Positions 26,768 through 35,267 of a DNA stretch of 64,000 nucleotides are shown in pieces. The stretch is from SIG299 sp045531955. GTDB lineage: Bacteria; Bacillota; Clostridia; Lachnospirales; Lachnospiraceae. Location: the NCBI GenBank assembly GCA_045531955.1, contig JAZSFC010000048.1, positions 1 to 64,000 on the forward strand, read 5' to 3'. How positions within the stretch are numbered: position 1 is the first letter of the stretch; the number at the start of each line of letters is the position of its first letter. Made by a program: the position numbers and the translations under genes. Below the pieces are notes generated by a model. That model saw only the letters and a program-made list of their open reading frames with translations. It had not been told where the DNA came from and ran no database searches.

Positions 26768-28705
26768 TTATTGGGTTTCCAGCCTTTCCAGTTCCTCTAA
26801 CCAAAGTCTTACACAGGCATCACTCGGCATGCGCAAATCGCCCCTTGGGGATACTCCTACAGAGCCCACCTTCGGACCGTCCGGCAGACAGGAACGCTTA
26901 AACTGCTGACTGAAAAACCTGCGGTAGAATGTCTTTAACCACTTAAGAATTACCGCATCTTCATACTCTCCTGCAAAGGCATGCTTTGCCAGGCGGAAAA
27001 TCTTTTTTGGTGCAAAACCGAACCGCAGCATATAATACAGGAAGAAATCGTGGAGTTCGTACGGTCCCACCAAATCTTCCGTCTTCTGGGAAATTTCACC
27101 GTCGGTTGGCGGGAGCAGCTCCGGACTTACCGGAGTATCCAAAATGTCCTTTAACACTTCTGCCAGTGCTTTCTCCGATGCCAATTCCGCCTCTTTGGCA
27201 AAATATGCCACCAGATAGCGCACCAGTGTCTTCGGAATATCCGCATTGACACCGTACATGGACATATGGTCACCGTTGTAGGTTGCCCATCCGAGAGCTA
27301 GCTCAGACAAGTCGCCGGTACCGATTACCATACCATTTGTCTGATTGGCAATATCCATCAGTACCTGGGTACGCTCTCTTGCCTGGGAATTTTCATAAGT
27401 TACATCATGCTTTGTCTCATCATGACCGATATCCTCAAAGTGCTTCCGCACAGATTCTGCAATATTTACTTCCCGGACCATAGTGCCAAGCTCCCCTGCT
27501 AATGTAACAGCATTGTTGTAGGTACGGTCGGTGGTGCCAAAGCAAGGCATGGTAACAGAGGTGATTCCGGTTCTTGGCAGCCCCAGCATATCAAAGGCTT
27601 TACAGGTAACAAGCAGCGCCAGGGTAGAATCCAATCCACCGGAAATGCCGATAACCGCACTCTTACAGTTGGTATGCTGCAGCCGCTTCTTTAAGCCCAG
27701 AGCCTGAATCATGGTAATTTCTTCCGCACGCTCCTTGCGTCTGTTTACATTTTCCGGAACAAACGGAGATTTTGCCACGGGACGGGTCAGCTCGGTTTCA
27801 GCAAGTCCCTTTTGTAAAGAAGGATAGGTAAAAATAATCTCGGTATAATCTTCTCTTTCTTCTGTCATAAAACTGCCGATACGACGACGCTCGCTACGAA
27901 GCTTCTGCACATCAATTTCCGAAACGCAAAGACCGGTAGCAAAACGCTGTTCCGCAAGGATGTTTCCGTTTTCCGCAATCATGTTATGGCCAGCAAACAC
28001 GGAATCCGTGGTGGATTCTCCTTCTCCGGCGCAGGCATAAATATACGCAGCCAACAGCTGGGAGGACTGCCCCTTTACCAAATCGCGGCGACGCTTTCCT
28101 TTACCTACCACCTCATTGCTGGCGGATAAATTCACGATTACGTTAGCGCCTGCCAAGGCATGATTATTGCTTGGAGGAATACGGGTCCATACATCCTCAC
28201 AAATTTCTGCTGCCAGGGTCATGCCAAGCTCCTCGCAGGTAAAAATTATATTCTGACCAAACGGCACCAAAAGACCGTCCACGAAAATGTCTGCGGTTTC
28301 TGCAGGACCTCCGTGGAAATGTCGTGCCTCGTAAAATTCGGAATAATTCGGGATATATTTCTTTGGAATCAGACCGAGCAATTCCCCGTTGTGAATTGCT
28401 GCTGCCACATTATACAATTTATCACGGATCTGTAAAGGAAGTCCGACAAACACAAAGACATCCTTACCTTCCGTTGCCTCCGCAATCTTCCACATGGTTT
28501 TCTGTGCAGCATCCAGCAGTGTATCCTGTAAGAATAAATCACCGCAGGTATAGCCGGTAATTCCAAGTTCAGGAAATACCAAAACTTTAACGCCCAGATT
28601 TTCTGCTTCTCCTATTAATTTTATGGTTTGTTCTCCGTTCCAAATGCAGTCTGCCACCTTTACCTCCGGTGTTGCCGCTGCTACTTTAATAAATCCGTGA
28701 TTCAT
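26768..28705 (-). CDS. nadE: Glutamine-dependent NAD+ synthase
   Basis: The 645-residue protein has an N-terminal nitrilase-type glutaminase domain (Glu in VFPELGITGY, Lys in PKKYIPNYSEF, Cys in AAEICEDVW) that feeds ammonia to a C-terminal synthetase. The latter has the ATP-pyrophosphatase loop GISGGLDSTLAL and the DLSELALGW region. It converts nicotinate adenine dinucleotide to NAD+ with glutamine and ATP. Length is typical. AAGGAGG and a near-consensus promoter precede it, and it appears to be monocistronic. Confidence 0.96.
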   Translation of the reverse strand: MNHGFIKVAAATPEVKVADCIWNGEQTIKLIGEAENLGVKVLVFPELGITGYTCGDLFLQDTLLDAAQKTMWKIAEATEGKDVFVFVGLPLQIRDKLYNVAAAIHNGELLGLIPKKYIPNYSEFYEARHFHGGPAETADIFVDGLLVPFGQNIIFTCEELGMTLAAEICEDVWTRIPPSNNHALAGANVIVNLSASNEVVGKGKRRRDLVKGQSSQLLAAYIYACAGEGESTTDSVFAGHNMIAENGNILAEQRFATGLCVSEIDVQKLRSERRRIGSFMTEEREDYTEIIFTYPSLQKGLAETELTRPVAKSPFVPENVNRRKERAEEITMIQALGLKKRLQHTNCKSAVIGISGGLDSTLALLVTCKAFDMLGLPRTGITSVTMPCFGTTDRTYNNAVTLAGELGTMVREVNIAESVRKHFEDIGHDETKHDVTYENSQARERTQVLMDIANQTNGMVIGTGDLSELALGWATYNGDHMSMYGVNADIPKTLVRYLVAYFAKEAELASEKALAEVLKDILDTPVSPELLPPTDGEISQKTEDLVGPYELHDFFLYYMLRFGFAPKKIFRLAKHAFAGEYEDAVILKWLKTFYRRFFSQQFKRSCLPDGPKVGSVGVSPRGDLRMPSDACVRLWLEELERLETQ

Positions 28706-28753
28706 ATGGTTATCCTCCTTATCCCTATGAATGTTATTTACACAATCACTATA

Positions 28754-28782
28754 ATTATAAACAAAACCGGCCTAAAATACAA
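28754..28782 (-). promoter_or_regulatory. Promoter of nadE
   Basis: Minus-strand TTGTAT and TATAAT are separated by 17 bp. The site begins directly after the terminator hairpin of the upstream gene. Confidence 0.75.
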
Positions 28783-28813
28783 GGAGGCCACCGCAGTTTT
28801 TGCGATGTCCTCC
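28783..28813 (-). terminator. Probable terminator of the NERD-domain gene
   Basis: GGAGG...CGCA pairs with TGCG...CCTCC around a short T-rich loop, 20 bp after the stop codon. The T tract that follows on the minus strand is interrupted (TTGTATTTT) and overlaps the nadE -35. Confidence 0.55.
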
Positions 28814-28832
28814 TCTGCTCTTTTTCATTATT

Positions 28833-30485
28833 TTACTTTACCTTATAGCTTTCGATCCGCTGTAAAATTGCTTCGCAATCATACTCACAATCGGAAGCTT
28901 TTGCATCCTCGGTTTTGATAAAACGGACCAGATTATCTGCCTTTACCACCGGCACCGGACTGTTTTCTTCTCCTTCGATGATGGCCTTGTCATGGGCGAT
29001 ACAGATAATGTCGTGGATATGTTCCTCCGCTACCAGCCCGTCAAGAATTTCGCTTACCAGTACGTGATGACGGTCCACCTGGGCTACCGGACTTAACATG
29101 CCCTCTTCTTCTCCTCCGTCGGTGCGGACCCAGTTACCGTTTTTCTTTACGGTAATTTTGCCCTTTAAGTACTTGGTTTCGATGAGGTAAACGCCATGCT
29201 TGCTTACCAGAATATGGTCCAGCTCCTGCACTTCATCGATAAAATCTTCTTTCTTTAAAAGGATGGTGAGTTTGTCGTCGCGGTAGCAATCCTTTGTAAC
29301 GGTACGATAGTTAGAACCTAACCATCTTAAGTGGTAATCCACGTTGTTTTCACCCTTCTCACCGCTGGCAGTTAGCATATTGATTCTCTTCTTTTCTACG
29401 GATTCCTTGAGAAGGTCCTGCAGGTGAGCGTAGTATTTTACCACAGTTGCTTCCATCTCTGCATTATAAAATGCCTTTGGATGCTCCGCGATTTTATCCA
29501 GCATTTTGCTGATGCGCTGTTTTTCCCACTCTATCTGATCTTTGTCGAAAGACATGTAGTAGGATAATTGTTTCTTTTCCTGCGCTATGCTATTCTCAAG
29601 CTCCTGATTATTACGAAACTCAATTTCAATTACGTCATCTTCCGATACCGTAATTATGTACTGTGCCGGCGGACAGCAATAGGTTGTCTGCTCATCATAA
29701 CGAAGTTGCTTCTCCATAACGCCGATTTGCATATCTACTTTAAAAAATCGTCCTATGTCTTTTTTGTCAGGATATAATTTTTTATAACGATTCAATAAAT
29801 ATTGAATATCTTTTCTTGTAATCTCATCCTCATAGATGCAAAGCATTTCATTCGCTCTGTCTTCCTCCTGATTCATCAGGGTATGATGTACGCCCTGCCA
29901 AATCAGCTTTTCTTCTTCACAGCCTTCTTTTTTTATATATACTTCCAACATTCTGTATAAGAAGAGCGCAGACTTTGGATGCACCCAGGTATATCCCTGT
30001 GTCTTTTCCTTCACGGACAGCGGTTCCAACGCGCGTAGCTGAACCAGTTCTGCGAGTTTTTCTCTGCGTTGCTGTAATTCTTCCTGCGCTTTTTGTTCTT
30101 CTAAGAGTCTTTTCGCTTCCTGCTCCTCTCTACGCGCTATTTTTTCAAGCTCCTGCTTTTCTCGCAACTGTTTCAATTTCTCTTCTTGTTCTCTTGTGCG
30201 TTGAGTCTTAAATAGCCTTTCCTGTTCTTCTTCCTTTTGCTTTCTGATTCTTTCTTGTTCTTCTTCTCTCTGACGTCGGAGCGGCGCTTCTTTCATTTCC
30301 CTTATCAGCTCATTTTCCAAATCTCTAATTTCTTTTCTCAACTGTTCCTGCTTTAATCTGGTATATTCTGTTTCTCCATACACAGAATATTCTGCTAAAA
30401 ACAACTCATGTTTCTTATTTTCCAATGTTGTTTCCTTCTCCTTAATAGGGTCCATTCCTAATCCGTATAATCCATAATAACTCAT
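28833..30485 (-). CDS. NERD-domain protein with long N-terminal coiled coil
   Basis: The protein has 550 residues from the ATG at 30485, placed 7 bp after AAGGAGG; an ATG two codons earlier is too close. Residues about 20-165 are an uninterrupted charged coiled coil rich in Glu, Gln, Arg and Lys. A middle domain (about 170-350) is unrecognised. From about 370 the NERD nuclease-related domain contains GEKGENNVDYHLRWL, QELDHILVSKHGVYLIETK (Asp and Glu-x-Lys of the PD-(D/E)XK-like core) and a conserved RHHVLVSEIL. Function is unknown; a nucleic acid processing or defence role is possible. Confidence 0.8.
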   Translation of the reverse strand: MSYYGLYGLGMDPIKEKETTLENKKHELFLAEYSVYGETEYTRLKQEQLRKEIRDLENELIREMKEAPLRRQREEEQERIRKQKEEEQERLFKTQRTREQEEKLKQLREKQELEKIARREEQEAKRLLEEQKAQEELQQRREKLAELVQLRALEPLSVKEKTQGYTWVHPKSALFLYRMLEVYIKKEGCEEEKLIWQGVHHTLMNQEEDRANEMLCIYEDEITRKDIQYLLNRYKKLYPDKKDIGRFFKVDMQIGVMEKQLRYDEQTTYCCPPAQYIITVSEDDVIEIEFRNNQELENSIAQEKKQLSYYMSFDKDQIEWEKQRISKMLDKIAEHPKAFYNAEMEATVVKYYAHLQDLLKESVEKKRINMLTASGEKGENNVDYHLRWLGSNYRTVTKDCYRDDKLTILLKKEDFIDEVQELDHILVSKHGVYLIETKYLKGKITVKKNGNWVRTDGGEEEGMLSPVAQVDRHHVLVSEILDGLVAEEHIHDIICIAHDKAIIEGEENSPVPVVKADNLVRFIKTEDAKASDCEYDCEAILQRIESYKVK

Positions 30486-30582
30486 ATTCATTCCTCCTTA
30501 ATAAAGAACTGTTTGTTTTGTTTACGTCTTTATCTTACCCTATCTGAAAATGAGTTTGTTATGCTGCCAGCATAAAACTGCA

Positions 30583-30610
30583 ATAAAAATGGAGGTGCAT
30601 TTGCACCTCC
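30583..30610. terminator. Terminator hairpin after the Ig-like protein gene
   Basis: GGAGGTGCATTTGCACCTCC is a perfect hairpin with T-rich tails on both strands (ATTTTT on the minus strand, TATTTTTTAT on the plus). It lies 43 bp after the stop at 30653. Confidence 0.75.
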
Positions 30611-30652
30611 TATTTTTTATGCCTTTCGGCATATTGCGCATAGATTGATTAG

Positions 30653-31441
30653 TTAGTTGGCATCACCCGTGGTGGATTCTGCACTTTCGGCAGATTTACC
30701 AGCGGCGTTCAGATTCCTGATGAATGTCTTAAAATCCATTTCTTCATCATAATTAAGGAATGGATCGGATACCTCTGTTGCCTGCTCGGAAGCTGTAGCT
30801 TCGGAAGTTTCTTCCGTAACCTCTTCGGTTTCTAAAATGATATCTTCCGGATATACATAAACCTTACATACAGCAAAACGACCATTATCAAGCTGAGCGA
30901 ATATGTACGTGGAACCTTCGGCTTTTGCTGTTACGCGGCCACCGGCACTTACGGTAGCAATGGCTCTGTCATAACTGGAGAACTTGGCAGTCTCTACTGT
31001 GTTTAAAGGAAGGACGATGCGCTCGAGCGTTACTTTTTGGCCAACCGTCATTGTCAGTTCCAACCTGGAGAACTGTACACTGATGGCAGGTGGTCCTACC
31101 TTGATATCACAGGAGAGAATGTCGATTGTGTTTTCTCCCTCTGTTACGGTGACAAGAATGGTAGCGGTGCCGACAAGATTGCCGGTTACGATACCGTACT
31201 CATCTACAGAAGCGATTGCAGGATCGGAAGAAACAAAGGTAACTTCCTGACCTTCGATCAGATTGTATACATAAAGGGAAAGTGTTTTGCCCTTTACGAT
31301 AGTCTGGGAATTTACATTCAATTTAATGTCTTGAGTTTCATCCGCGAAAGCAGTTTGTGTGCTGCCCATTGGACAAAATACTCCAAGGAAAAGAACTAAG
31401 CCGAAGATAAATAAACCTTTTAAATAACTTTTCAGCCTCAT
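30653..31441 (-). CDS. Secreted protein with two bacterial Ig-like (BIG2) domains
   Basis: The 262-residue protein has a signal peptide (about 1-33, hydrophobic FIFGLVLFLGVFC, then AFA-D cleavage). Two BIG2 domains follow, with the typical ASVDEYGIVTGNLVGTATI (about 75-94) and ATVSAGGRVTAKAEGSTYI (about 165-183). The C-terminus is Thr/Glu/Ser-rich and ends without a cell-wall anchor. It is exported and probably acts on the surface or in adhesion. GGAGGAAAAG precedes the start. The gene diverges from the two-component system. Confidence 0.82.
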   Translation of the reverse strand: MRLKSYLKGLFIFGLVLFLGVFCPMGSTQTAFADETQDIKLNVNSQTIVKGKTLSLYVYNLIEGQEVTFVSSDPAIASVDEYGIVTGNLVGTATILVTVTEGENTIDILSCDIKVGPPAISVQFSRLELTMTVGQKVTLERIVLPLNTVETAKFSSYDRAIATVSAGGRVTAKAEGSTYIFAQLDNGRFAVCKVYVYPEDIILETEEVTEETSEATASEQATEVSDPFLNYDEEMDFKTFIRNLNAAGKSAESAESTTGDAN

Positions 31442-31594
31442 GGCTTTTCCTCCTAACTTGAAAATCCTTGCGTCACATCCTGATTACAGTATAGACCCCG
31501 TTTTTGTCAGAACCGTGGCAAAACCTTGACACTTTCAAGATATTTTGTAACATTTACCATCTTATTTTTGACACAATTGGCAAATATAATAGAC

Positions 31595-31623
31595 TTGTAT
31601 TAATAACAGAAGTTTCTTATAAT
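31595..31623 (+). promoter_or_regulatory. Promoter of the two-component system
   Basis: TTGTAT and TATAAT are separated by 17 bp, about 95 bp before the response regulator start. The leader contains the inserted hairpin element at 31646. Confidence 0.7.
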
Positions 31624-31645
31624 GTACATAAGGAAAACAAGAAAA

Positions 31646-31719
31646 AAAACTAAAGGAGAAAAAATCCTCTGCCCGCATAAGCGGGCGGGCATTTTGCTCC
31701 GCAAAACTAAAGGAGGATT
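31646..31719 (+). repeat. Two-hairpin element inserted in a ribosome binding site, with 13-bp duplication
   Basis: AAAACTAAAGGAG occurs twice (31646-31658 and 31703-31715) flanking a 44-bp insert. The insert holds GCCCGC-ATAA-GCGGGC and TTTTGC-TCC-GCAAAA, and AATCCTC (31663) pairs with GAGGATT (31713), so the leader can fold into a three-way junction. The second copy of the duplication is the working Shine-Dalgarno and is inside the outer stem. The layout looks like an insertion with target-site duplication. Confidence 0.7.
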
Positions 31720-31725
31720 AAACTC

Positions 31726-32418
31726 ATGTCCTACATACTGATTGCGGATGATAATCCGGACATTACCAGCATTTTGTCACTGTATGCAGAAAAAGAAGGA
31801 TTCCAGCCTGTTGTGGCATCCGACGGCGAGGAAGCGGTACGTTTGTTCAACCAGTACAATCCGGTGGTTGTTTTATTAGATGTCATGATGCCAAAGGAAG
31901 ACGGCTATGAGGTATGCAGAAAAATCCGTGCCAAGTCCGACGTACCGGTTATTCTTGTCACCGCCCGCGGTGAGGATTTTGAAAAAATCATGGGTCTGGA
32001 CATCGGTGCTGACGACTATATCGTAAAACCATTCAGTCCAAGTGAGGTTATGGCAAGAGTACGTGCGGTACTCCGCCGTATGACCAAAAACGAAAAAGGT
32101 TCCAATGCCAACATTCTCCGTGTGGGCAACCTGGAAATTAATTTGGAAGAATATACCCTTTCCATCGGTGAAACCAGAATGGCCCTCACCAAAAAAGAAA
32201 TCGAAACCATGTGGACCCTGGCAAGCAATCCAAACAAGGTATTTACCCGTGATAATCTGTTAGACAGCCTTTGGGGCTTCGACTATTACGGAGACCCGCG
32301 TACGGTAGATTCCCACATCAAACGTCTCCGCGCCAAACTGGATGCCGTAGACCACCCGCAATGGAGTATCAAAACCATCTGGGGTGTCGGTTACAAGTTT
32401 GAGATTGAAGGTCAATAA
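31726..32418 (+). CDS. OmpR/PhoB-family response regulator
   Basis: The 230-residue protein has a canonical receiver (DDNPD acidic pair, phospho-Asp in VVLLDVMMPKEDG, Thr in LVTARG, Lys in IVKPF) and a winged-helix output domain (FTRDNLLDSLWGF, TVDSHIKRLRAKL, GVGYKFE). It acts with the kinase gene, which it overlaps by one base (TAATG). AAGGAGG precedes the start but lies in a predicted stem. The stimulus cannot be told from sequence. Confidence 0.95.
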   Translation: MSYILIADDNPDITSILSLYAEKEGFQPVVASDGEEAVRLFNQYNPVVVLLDVMMPKEDGYEVCRKIRAKSDVPVILVTARGEDFEKIMGLDIGADDYIVKPFSPSEVMARVRAVLRRMTKNEKGSNANILRVGNLEINLEEYTLSIGETRMALTKKEIETMWTLASNPNKVFTRDNLLDSLWGFDYYGDPRTVDSHIKRLRAKLDAVDHPQWSIKTIWGVGYKFEIEGQ

Positions 32419-33887
32419 TGAAAGAACAAGAGTTAAAACCAAAATATAATCGGTTATTTATTAAAACATATACCAGTTTTGCCGCAGTTATCACAATTTT
32501 TGCCCTGCTTCTCGGCATGCTTTACATGCGCATGTATGAAGAAGCCACGGTAGAAAATTATGAGCAGCAGCTTACTAAAAAAGCAAAAGCAATTTCTGTC
32601 CGGTGCAGCACCTACTTTTTGGATAACCAGTCCGTAGAATGGTGGGAATATCTGATTATGCTGTCCGAACTGGAAGGTACCGAAATCTGGTCCGTTGCCA
32701 ATCCGGCAGCAACAAAACCTCTGGGAAGCAATATGGCAACCAATCTGGATGCCGATACCTTAACGGAAGAATATGTGGAGGTGGCGCAAACCGCCTTTGG
32801 TAACCAGGTAGAAATCCGTACCCAGTTCAGTTCCTATCACGAGTGTGACATCGTTACCGTCGGTGTTCCCGTACAGGGTATCAACGGCGAAGTCGCCGGT
32901 GCAATTTTGCTGATTTCCCCGGTCGAAACCCAAAAAGAGGTTGTCAACAGCAGCTGGTACATGATTTTCATGAGCGGCATGGTGGCCTTAATGGTTTCCT
33001 TTGTCATTGCCATTCCGTTCGCAAGAAGCTTAACCCAGCCAATCACAAGCATGCGCTCCACCGCCATGGAACTGGCCGCCGGAAATTATGAGGCAGAAAC
33101 CGGTATTGCCCGTTATGACGAAATCGGAGAATTAGCAACCACCATCGACTTTCTTGCAGACAAGCTTGCCGAAAACGAGATTGAACGCAAAAACATGGAA
33201 CAAATGCGTATGGACTTTTTCGCCAACGTATCCCACGAACTCCGTACCCCAATCACCGTCGTGCGGGGTTACACCGAATCCCTGGTGGACGGTGTGGTTT
33301 CCGACGAAGAACGTCGTCAGCAGTATTACGCACGTATGTTATCCGAATGCCAAAGCATGGAACGACTGGTAGGCGACTTACTGCTTCTGTCTAAGATGCA
33401 GAATCCTGATTTCCAGGTAGAGAAAGAACCGGTTCATCTGCAACAGGTATTTTACGACATCCGCCGTACCGCATGGGCTATTGCCGACGAACGCAACATT
33501 GAAATCGTGGTAAATCAGCCGGAAGAACCTTGTGTTATGATGGCTGACTATGTGCGTCTGCGCCAAATGTTTGTGGTTATTGTAGACAATGCTATTAAGT
33601 TCTCCCCGGATAACTCCAGCATTTATATTACTATGGAAGCCGATGAATCCATCCGGGTTTCTATCCGTGACGAAGGTGTGGGAATTTCCGAAGAAGAACT
33701 TCCGAATATTTTTGAGAAATTTTATAAGTCCAAGCTCCGGCAAAATGCAAAAGGCTCCGGTCTGGGTCTTGCCATTGCCCGTCAAATTTGTTTAAAGCAT
33801 GACGGCAAAATTGATGTAAAAAGTGTAGTGGGTGAAGGTACCACCTTTACCTTCACTTTCCCTAAAATGAACGAATTAAATGCTTGA
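32418..33887 (+). CDS. Membrane sensor histidine kinase
   Basis: The 489-residue protein has a membrane segment near 15-37, an extracellular sensor domain (about 38-180), a second membrane segment (about 184-206), a HAMP linker (about 207-260), a HisKA domain with FFANVSHELRTP (phospho-His) and a HATPase domain with DNAIKFSP, DEGVGIS and GSGLGLAI. The sensor resembles the long single PAS-like folds common in WalK/ResE-type kinases. It phosphorylates the upstream regulator. The 6S RNA promoter overlaps its stop codon. Confidence 0.94.
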   Translation: MKEQELKPKYNRLFIKTYTSFAAVITIFALLLGMLYMRMYEEATVENYEQQLTKKAKAISVRCSTYFLDNQSVEWWEYLIMLSELEGTEIWSVANPAATKPLGSNMATNLDADTLTEEYVEVAQTAFGNQVEIRTQFSSYHECDIVTVGVPVQGINGEVAGAILLISPVETQKEVVNSSWYMIFMSGMVALMVSFVIAIPFARSLTQPITSMRSTAMELAAGNYEAETGIARYDEIGELATTIDFLADKLAENEIERKNMEQMRMDFFANVSHELRTPITVVRGYTESLVDGVVSDEERRQQYYARMLSECQSMERLVGDLLLLSKMQNPDFQVEKEPVHLQQVFYDIRRTAWAIADERNIEIVVNQPEEPCVMMADYVRLRQMFVVIVDNAIKFSPDNSSIYITMEADESIRVSIRDEGVGISEEELPNIFEKFYKSKLRQNAKGSGLGLAIARQICLKHDGKIDVKSVVGEGTTFTFTFPKMNELNA

Positions 33888-33912
33888 TAAATACCACAAG
33901 ATGTAGTATAAT
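33884..33912 (+). promoter_or_regulatory. Promoter of 6S RNA
   Basis: TTGATA and TATAAT are separated by 17 bp; the -35 overlaps the kinase stop codon. No reading frame follows; a long structured RNA does. Confidence 0.75.
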
Positions 33913-33924
33913 AAAGTCACAAAA

Positions 33925-34110
33925 GTTCTTGTCCTAGAATGTGCGATACTCCCTGTTATTTTGAACCTACATTACTTTAAAAGGGATTCCAATATCTTTA
34001 AGTGGATGTCAGGCCTCCGATACGCAGTGGAAGGCAGAAGCTTAATTGAGGTCACCCACCTAGCTACGCTAGGAGTCAAAATACGGGAACCGGCATTCCG
34101 GGATAAGAAC
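33925..34110 (+). ncRNA. ssrS: 6S RNA
   Basis: The 186-nt region has the hallmarks of 6S: a long closing stem (GTTCTTGTCC..GAATG with CATTCCGGGATAAGAAC), an inner stem (CCCTGTTATTTTGA with TCAAAATACGGG) and a central open region. The segment TTGAGGTCACCCACC followed by the small CCTAGC/GCTAGG hairpin fits the clostridial 6S pattern as I remember it. 6S binds sigma-A RNA polymerase and lowers transcription in stationary phase. The mature ends are inferred from the closing stem. Alternative: another structured RNA. Confidence 0.72.
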
Positions 34111-34128
34111 AGGAGATAAAACCTCAAG

Positions 34129-34283
34129 GTACATAAGAAGAGCTTTACAAAAGATGGCTTTTACCAAAGAGAACTTACCAAAGATAACTTTTACTAAAGA
34201 CAGCATCTGCAAAAGATAACGTTTACAAAAGATGGTGCTTACTAAAGAAAGCATTACAAAAGAATTTATAAAGTACATAAGAC
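34129..34283 (+). repeat. Degenerate tandem array between 6S RNA and its terminator
   Basis: About eight units of 14-18 bp carry the shared TTAC-N-AAAGA (for example TTTACAAAAGATGGC, TTACCAAAGATAAC, TTTTACTAAAGACAGC). A short direct repeat GTACATAAGA brackets the array (34130 and 34273). No frame stays open through it, although pieces read as TKDGF/TKDNF. It would form the 3' trailer of the 6S precursor. Confidence 0.7.
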
Positions 34284-34291
34284 AAAATACC

Positions 34292-34321
34292 AAAGGCACC
34301 GCAGTTGCGGTGCCTTTTTTT
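34292..34321 (+). terminator. Intrinsic terminator downstream of 6S RNA and the array
   Basis: AAAGGCACCGCAGTTGCGGTGCC is a perfect stem followed by seven T. It probably ends the 6S precursor transcript. Confidence 0.88.
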
Positions 34322-34353
34322 CATTTTTTTACCTCACTACCCGCCCCACGAAA

Positions 34354-34796
34354 ATTCTTCCCTGCCTGTTTCTTTTCCTCACCCAGCCACTTTTCCCGGT
34401 TGCTTTCCAAAGCTGTATTCTCTTTTCCTGACATGATGGCTGTTTCTGCCCGTGGACCATAACTCGATGCCGGGAGTAGTGAGTAAGAGGTTGTCTTAGG
34501 GTTATTTTTTTGATTTGGGTGTGCAAAACACCTACGGTGTTCTTTCAAGAAAGGCACAGGGACCCTCTTAGACAAATACATTTGTCCAGAGCTGTCCCTG
34601 CACCTTTCTTAAAAGCGCTAACGCGCTTTTGCACACTCCAAATCCCCCATACACATTGCCTTTCTCATACCCTCTCCCGGCATCTCAGACAAATGGCTCC
34701 CCAGGCAGAAACAGCCATCAGGAAAAGAAAACACACCTTTGGAGCCTGCCGGAAAAGTGGCTGAACGTGAGATCTAAGAAACAGGCAGGGAAGAAT
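34354..34796. repeat. Giant imperfect palindrome, copy E2
   Basis: The two arms of about 160 bp are mutual reverse complements with mismatches, from ATTCTTCCCTGCCTGTTTCTT (truncated here to its start) to its partner ending at 34796, including GCCACTTTTCC and TTTTCCTGA..GATGGCTGTTTCTGCC on each side. The middle (34516-34640) has outer stem GTGTGCAAAA/TTTTGCACAC, side hairpins AACACC-TAC-GGTGTT and AAGCGC-TAA-CGCGCTT, and a central stem CAGGGAC/GTCCCTG topped by GACAAATACATTTGTC. Short frames inside have no coding support. It directly abuts E3. Confidence 0.8.
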
Positions 34797-34815
34797 GGGA
34801 TTCCGCCGGAGCGGG

Positions 34816-35225
34816 CATTTTCGCACCAATTTCGATTACCAACGTTCCGTGTCTTTCCGGCGGCTCCGGAGTATTCTATCATGACGATATGGATGCGCTT
34901 GGCGTTTTGGCAATCTGTTTGAGGAGGAGGGGCTTTCGTTGCATTTGGCTTTGAACCGGATTCAAAAGTGCGTAAGCACTTTCAAGAAAAGTTTTCAGGG
35001 CATGTGGACACTTTATGTGTCTGACATGCCCTGAACTTTTCTTGAAAGATACATCCGTAGGATGTTTTGAATCCGGCTCAAACTACAAACTAATACAAGC
35101 TTCCTCCCCCGACGACGAGTTATTGCAAAACACCAAGGAGCAGACATACGCCCTCGTCATGAAAAGGTACTCCGGCAAGCCCCCGTGGAAAGCAGCGGAG
35201 TTGTAAGAGAAATTGGTGCGAAATC
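34816..35225. repeat. Giant imperfect palindrome, copy E3
   Basis: Arms run from TTTCGCACCAATTTC (34819) inward and from its complement ending at 35223, matching over more than 100 bp (GGAGTA..CATGACGA and TTGGYGTTTTGCAAT on both sides). The core has outer stem CCGGATTCAAAA/TTTTGAATCCGG, side hairpins AAGTGC-GTAA-GCACTT and ACATCC-GTA-GGATGT, and a central stem CAAGAAAAGTT..CAGGGCATG with GGACAC-TTTAT-GTGTCT at its tip. The core is almost the same as in E1. Confidence 0.8.
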
Positions 35226-35228
35226 ACC

Positions 35229-35260
35229 TTAAAAGAGGGCAGCCGGTTCGGCTGCCCTCC
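35229..35260 (-). terminator. Intrinsic terminator of dapB
   Basis: Minus-strand GAGGGCAGCCGAACCGGCTGCCCTC is a perfect hairpin followed by TTTT, 8 bp after the dapB stop. Confidence 0.88.
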
Positions 35261-35267
35261 AAAAAAA

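Noticed and set aside
34144..34263. Possible CRISPR array
   Set aside because: Units are 14-18 bp, contiguous and degenerate with no spacers, and no cas gene is present.
34069..34299. Minus-strand frame of 76 codons with repeated hydrophobic stretches
   Set aside because: Its repetition comes from the tandem array and it runs antisense through the 6S RNA trailer; no ribosome site.
34321..35206. Several frames of 60-100 codons on both strands
   Set aside because: All fall in palindromes E2 and E3; inverted arms produce paired spurious frames, and none has a start signal.
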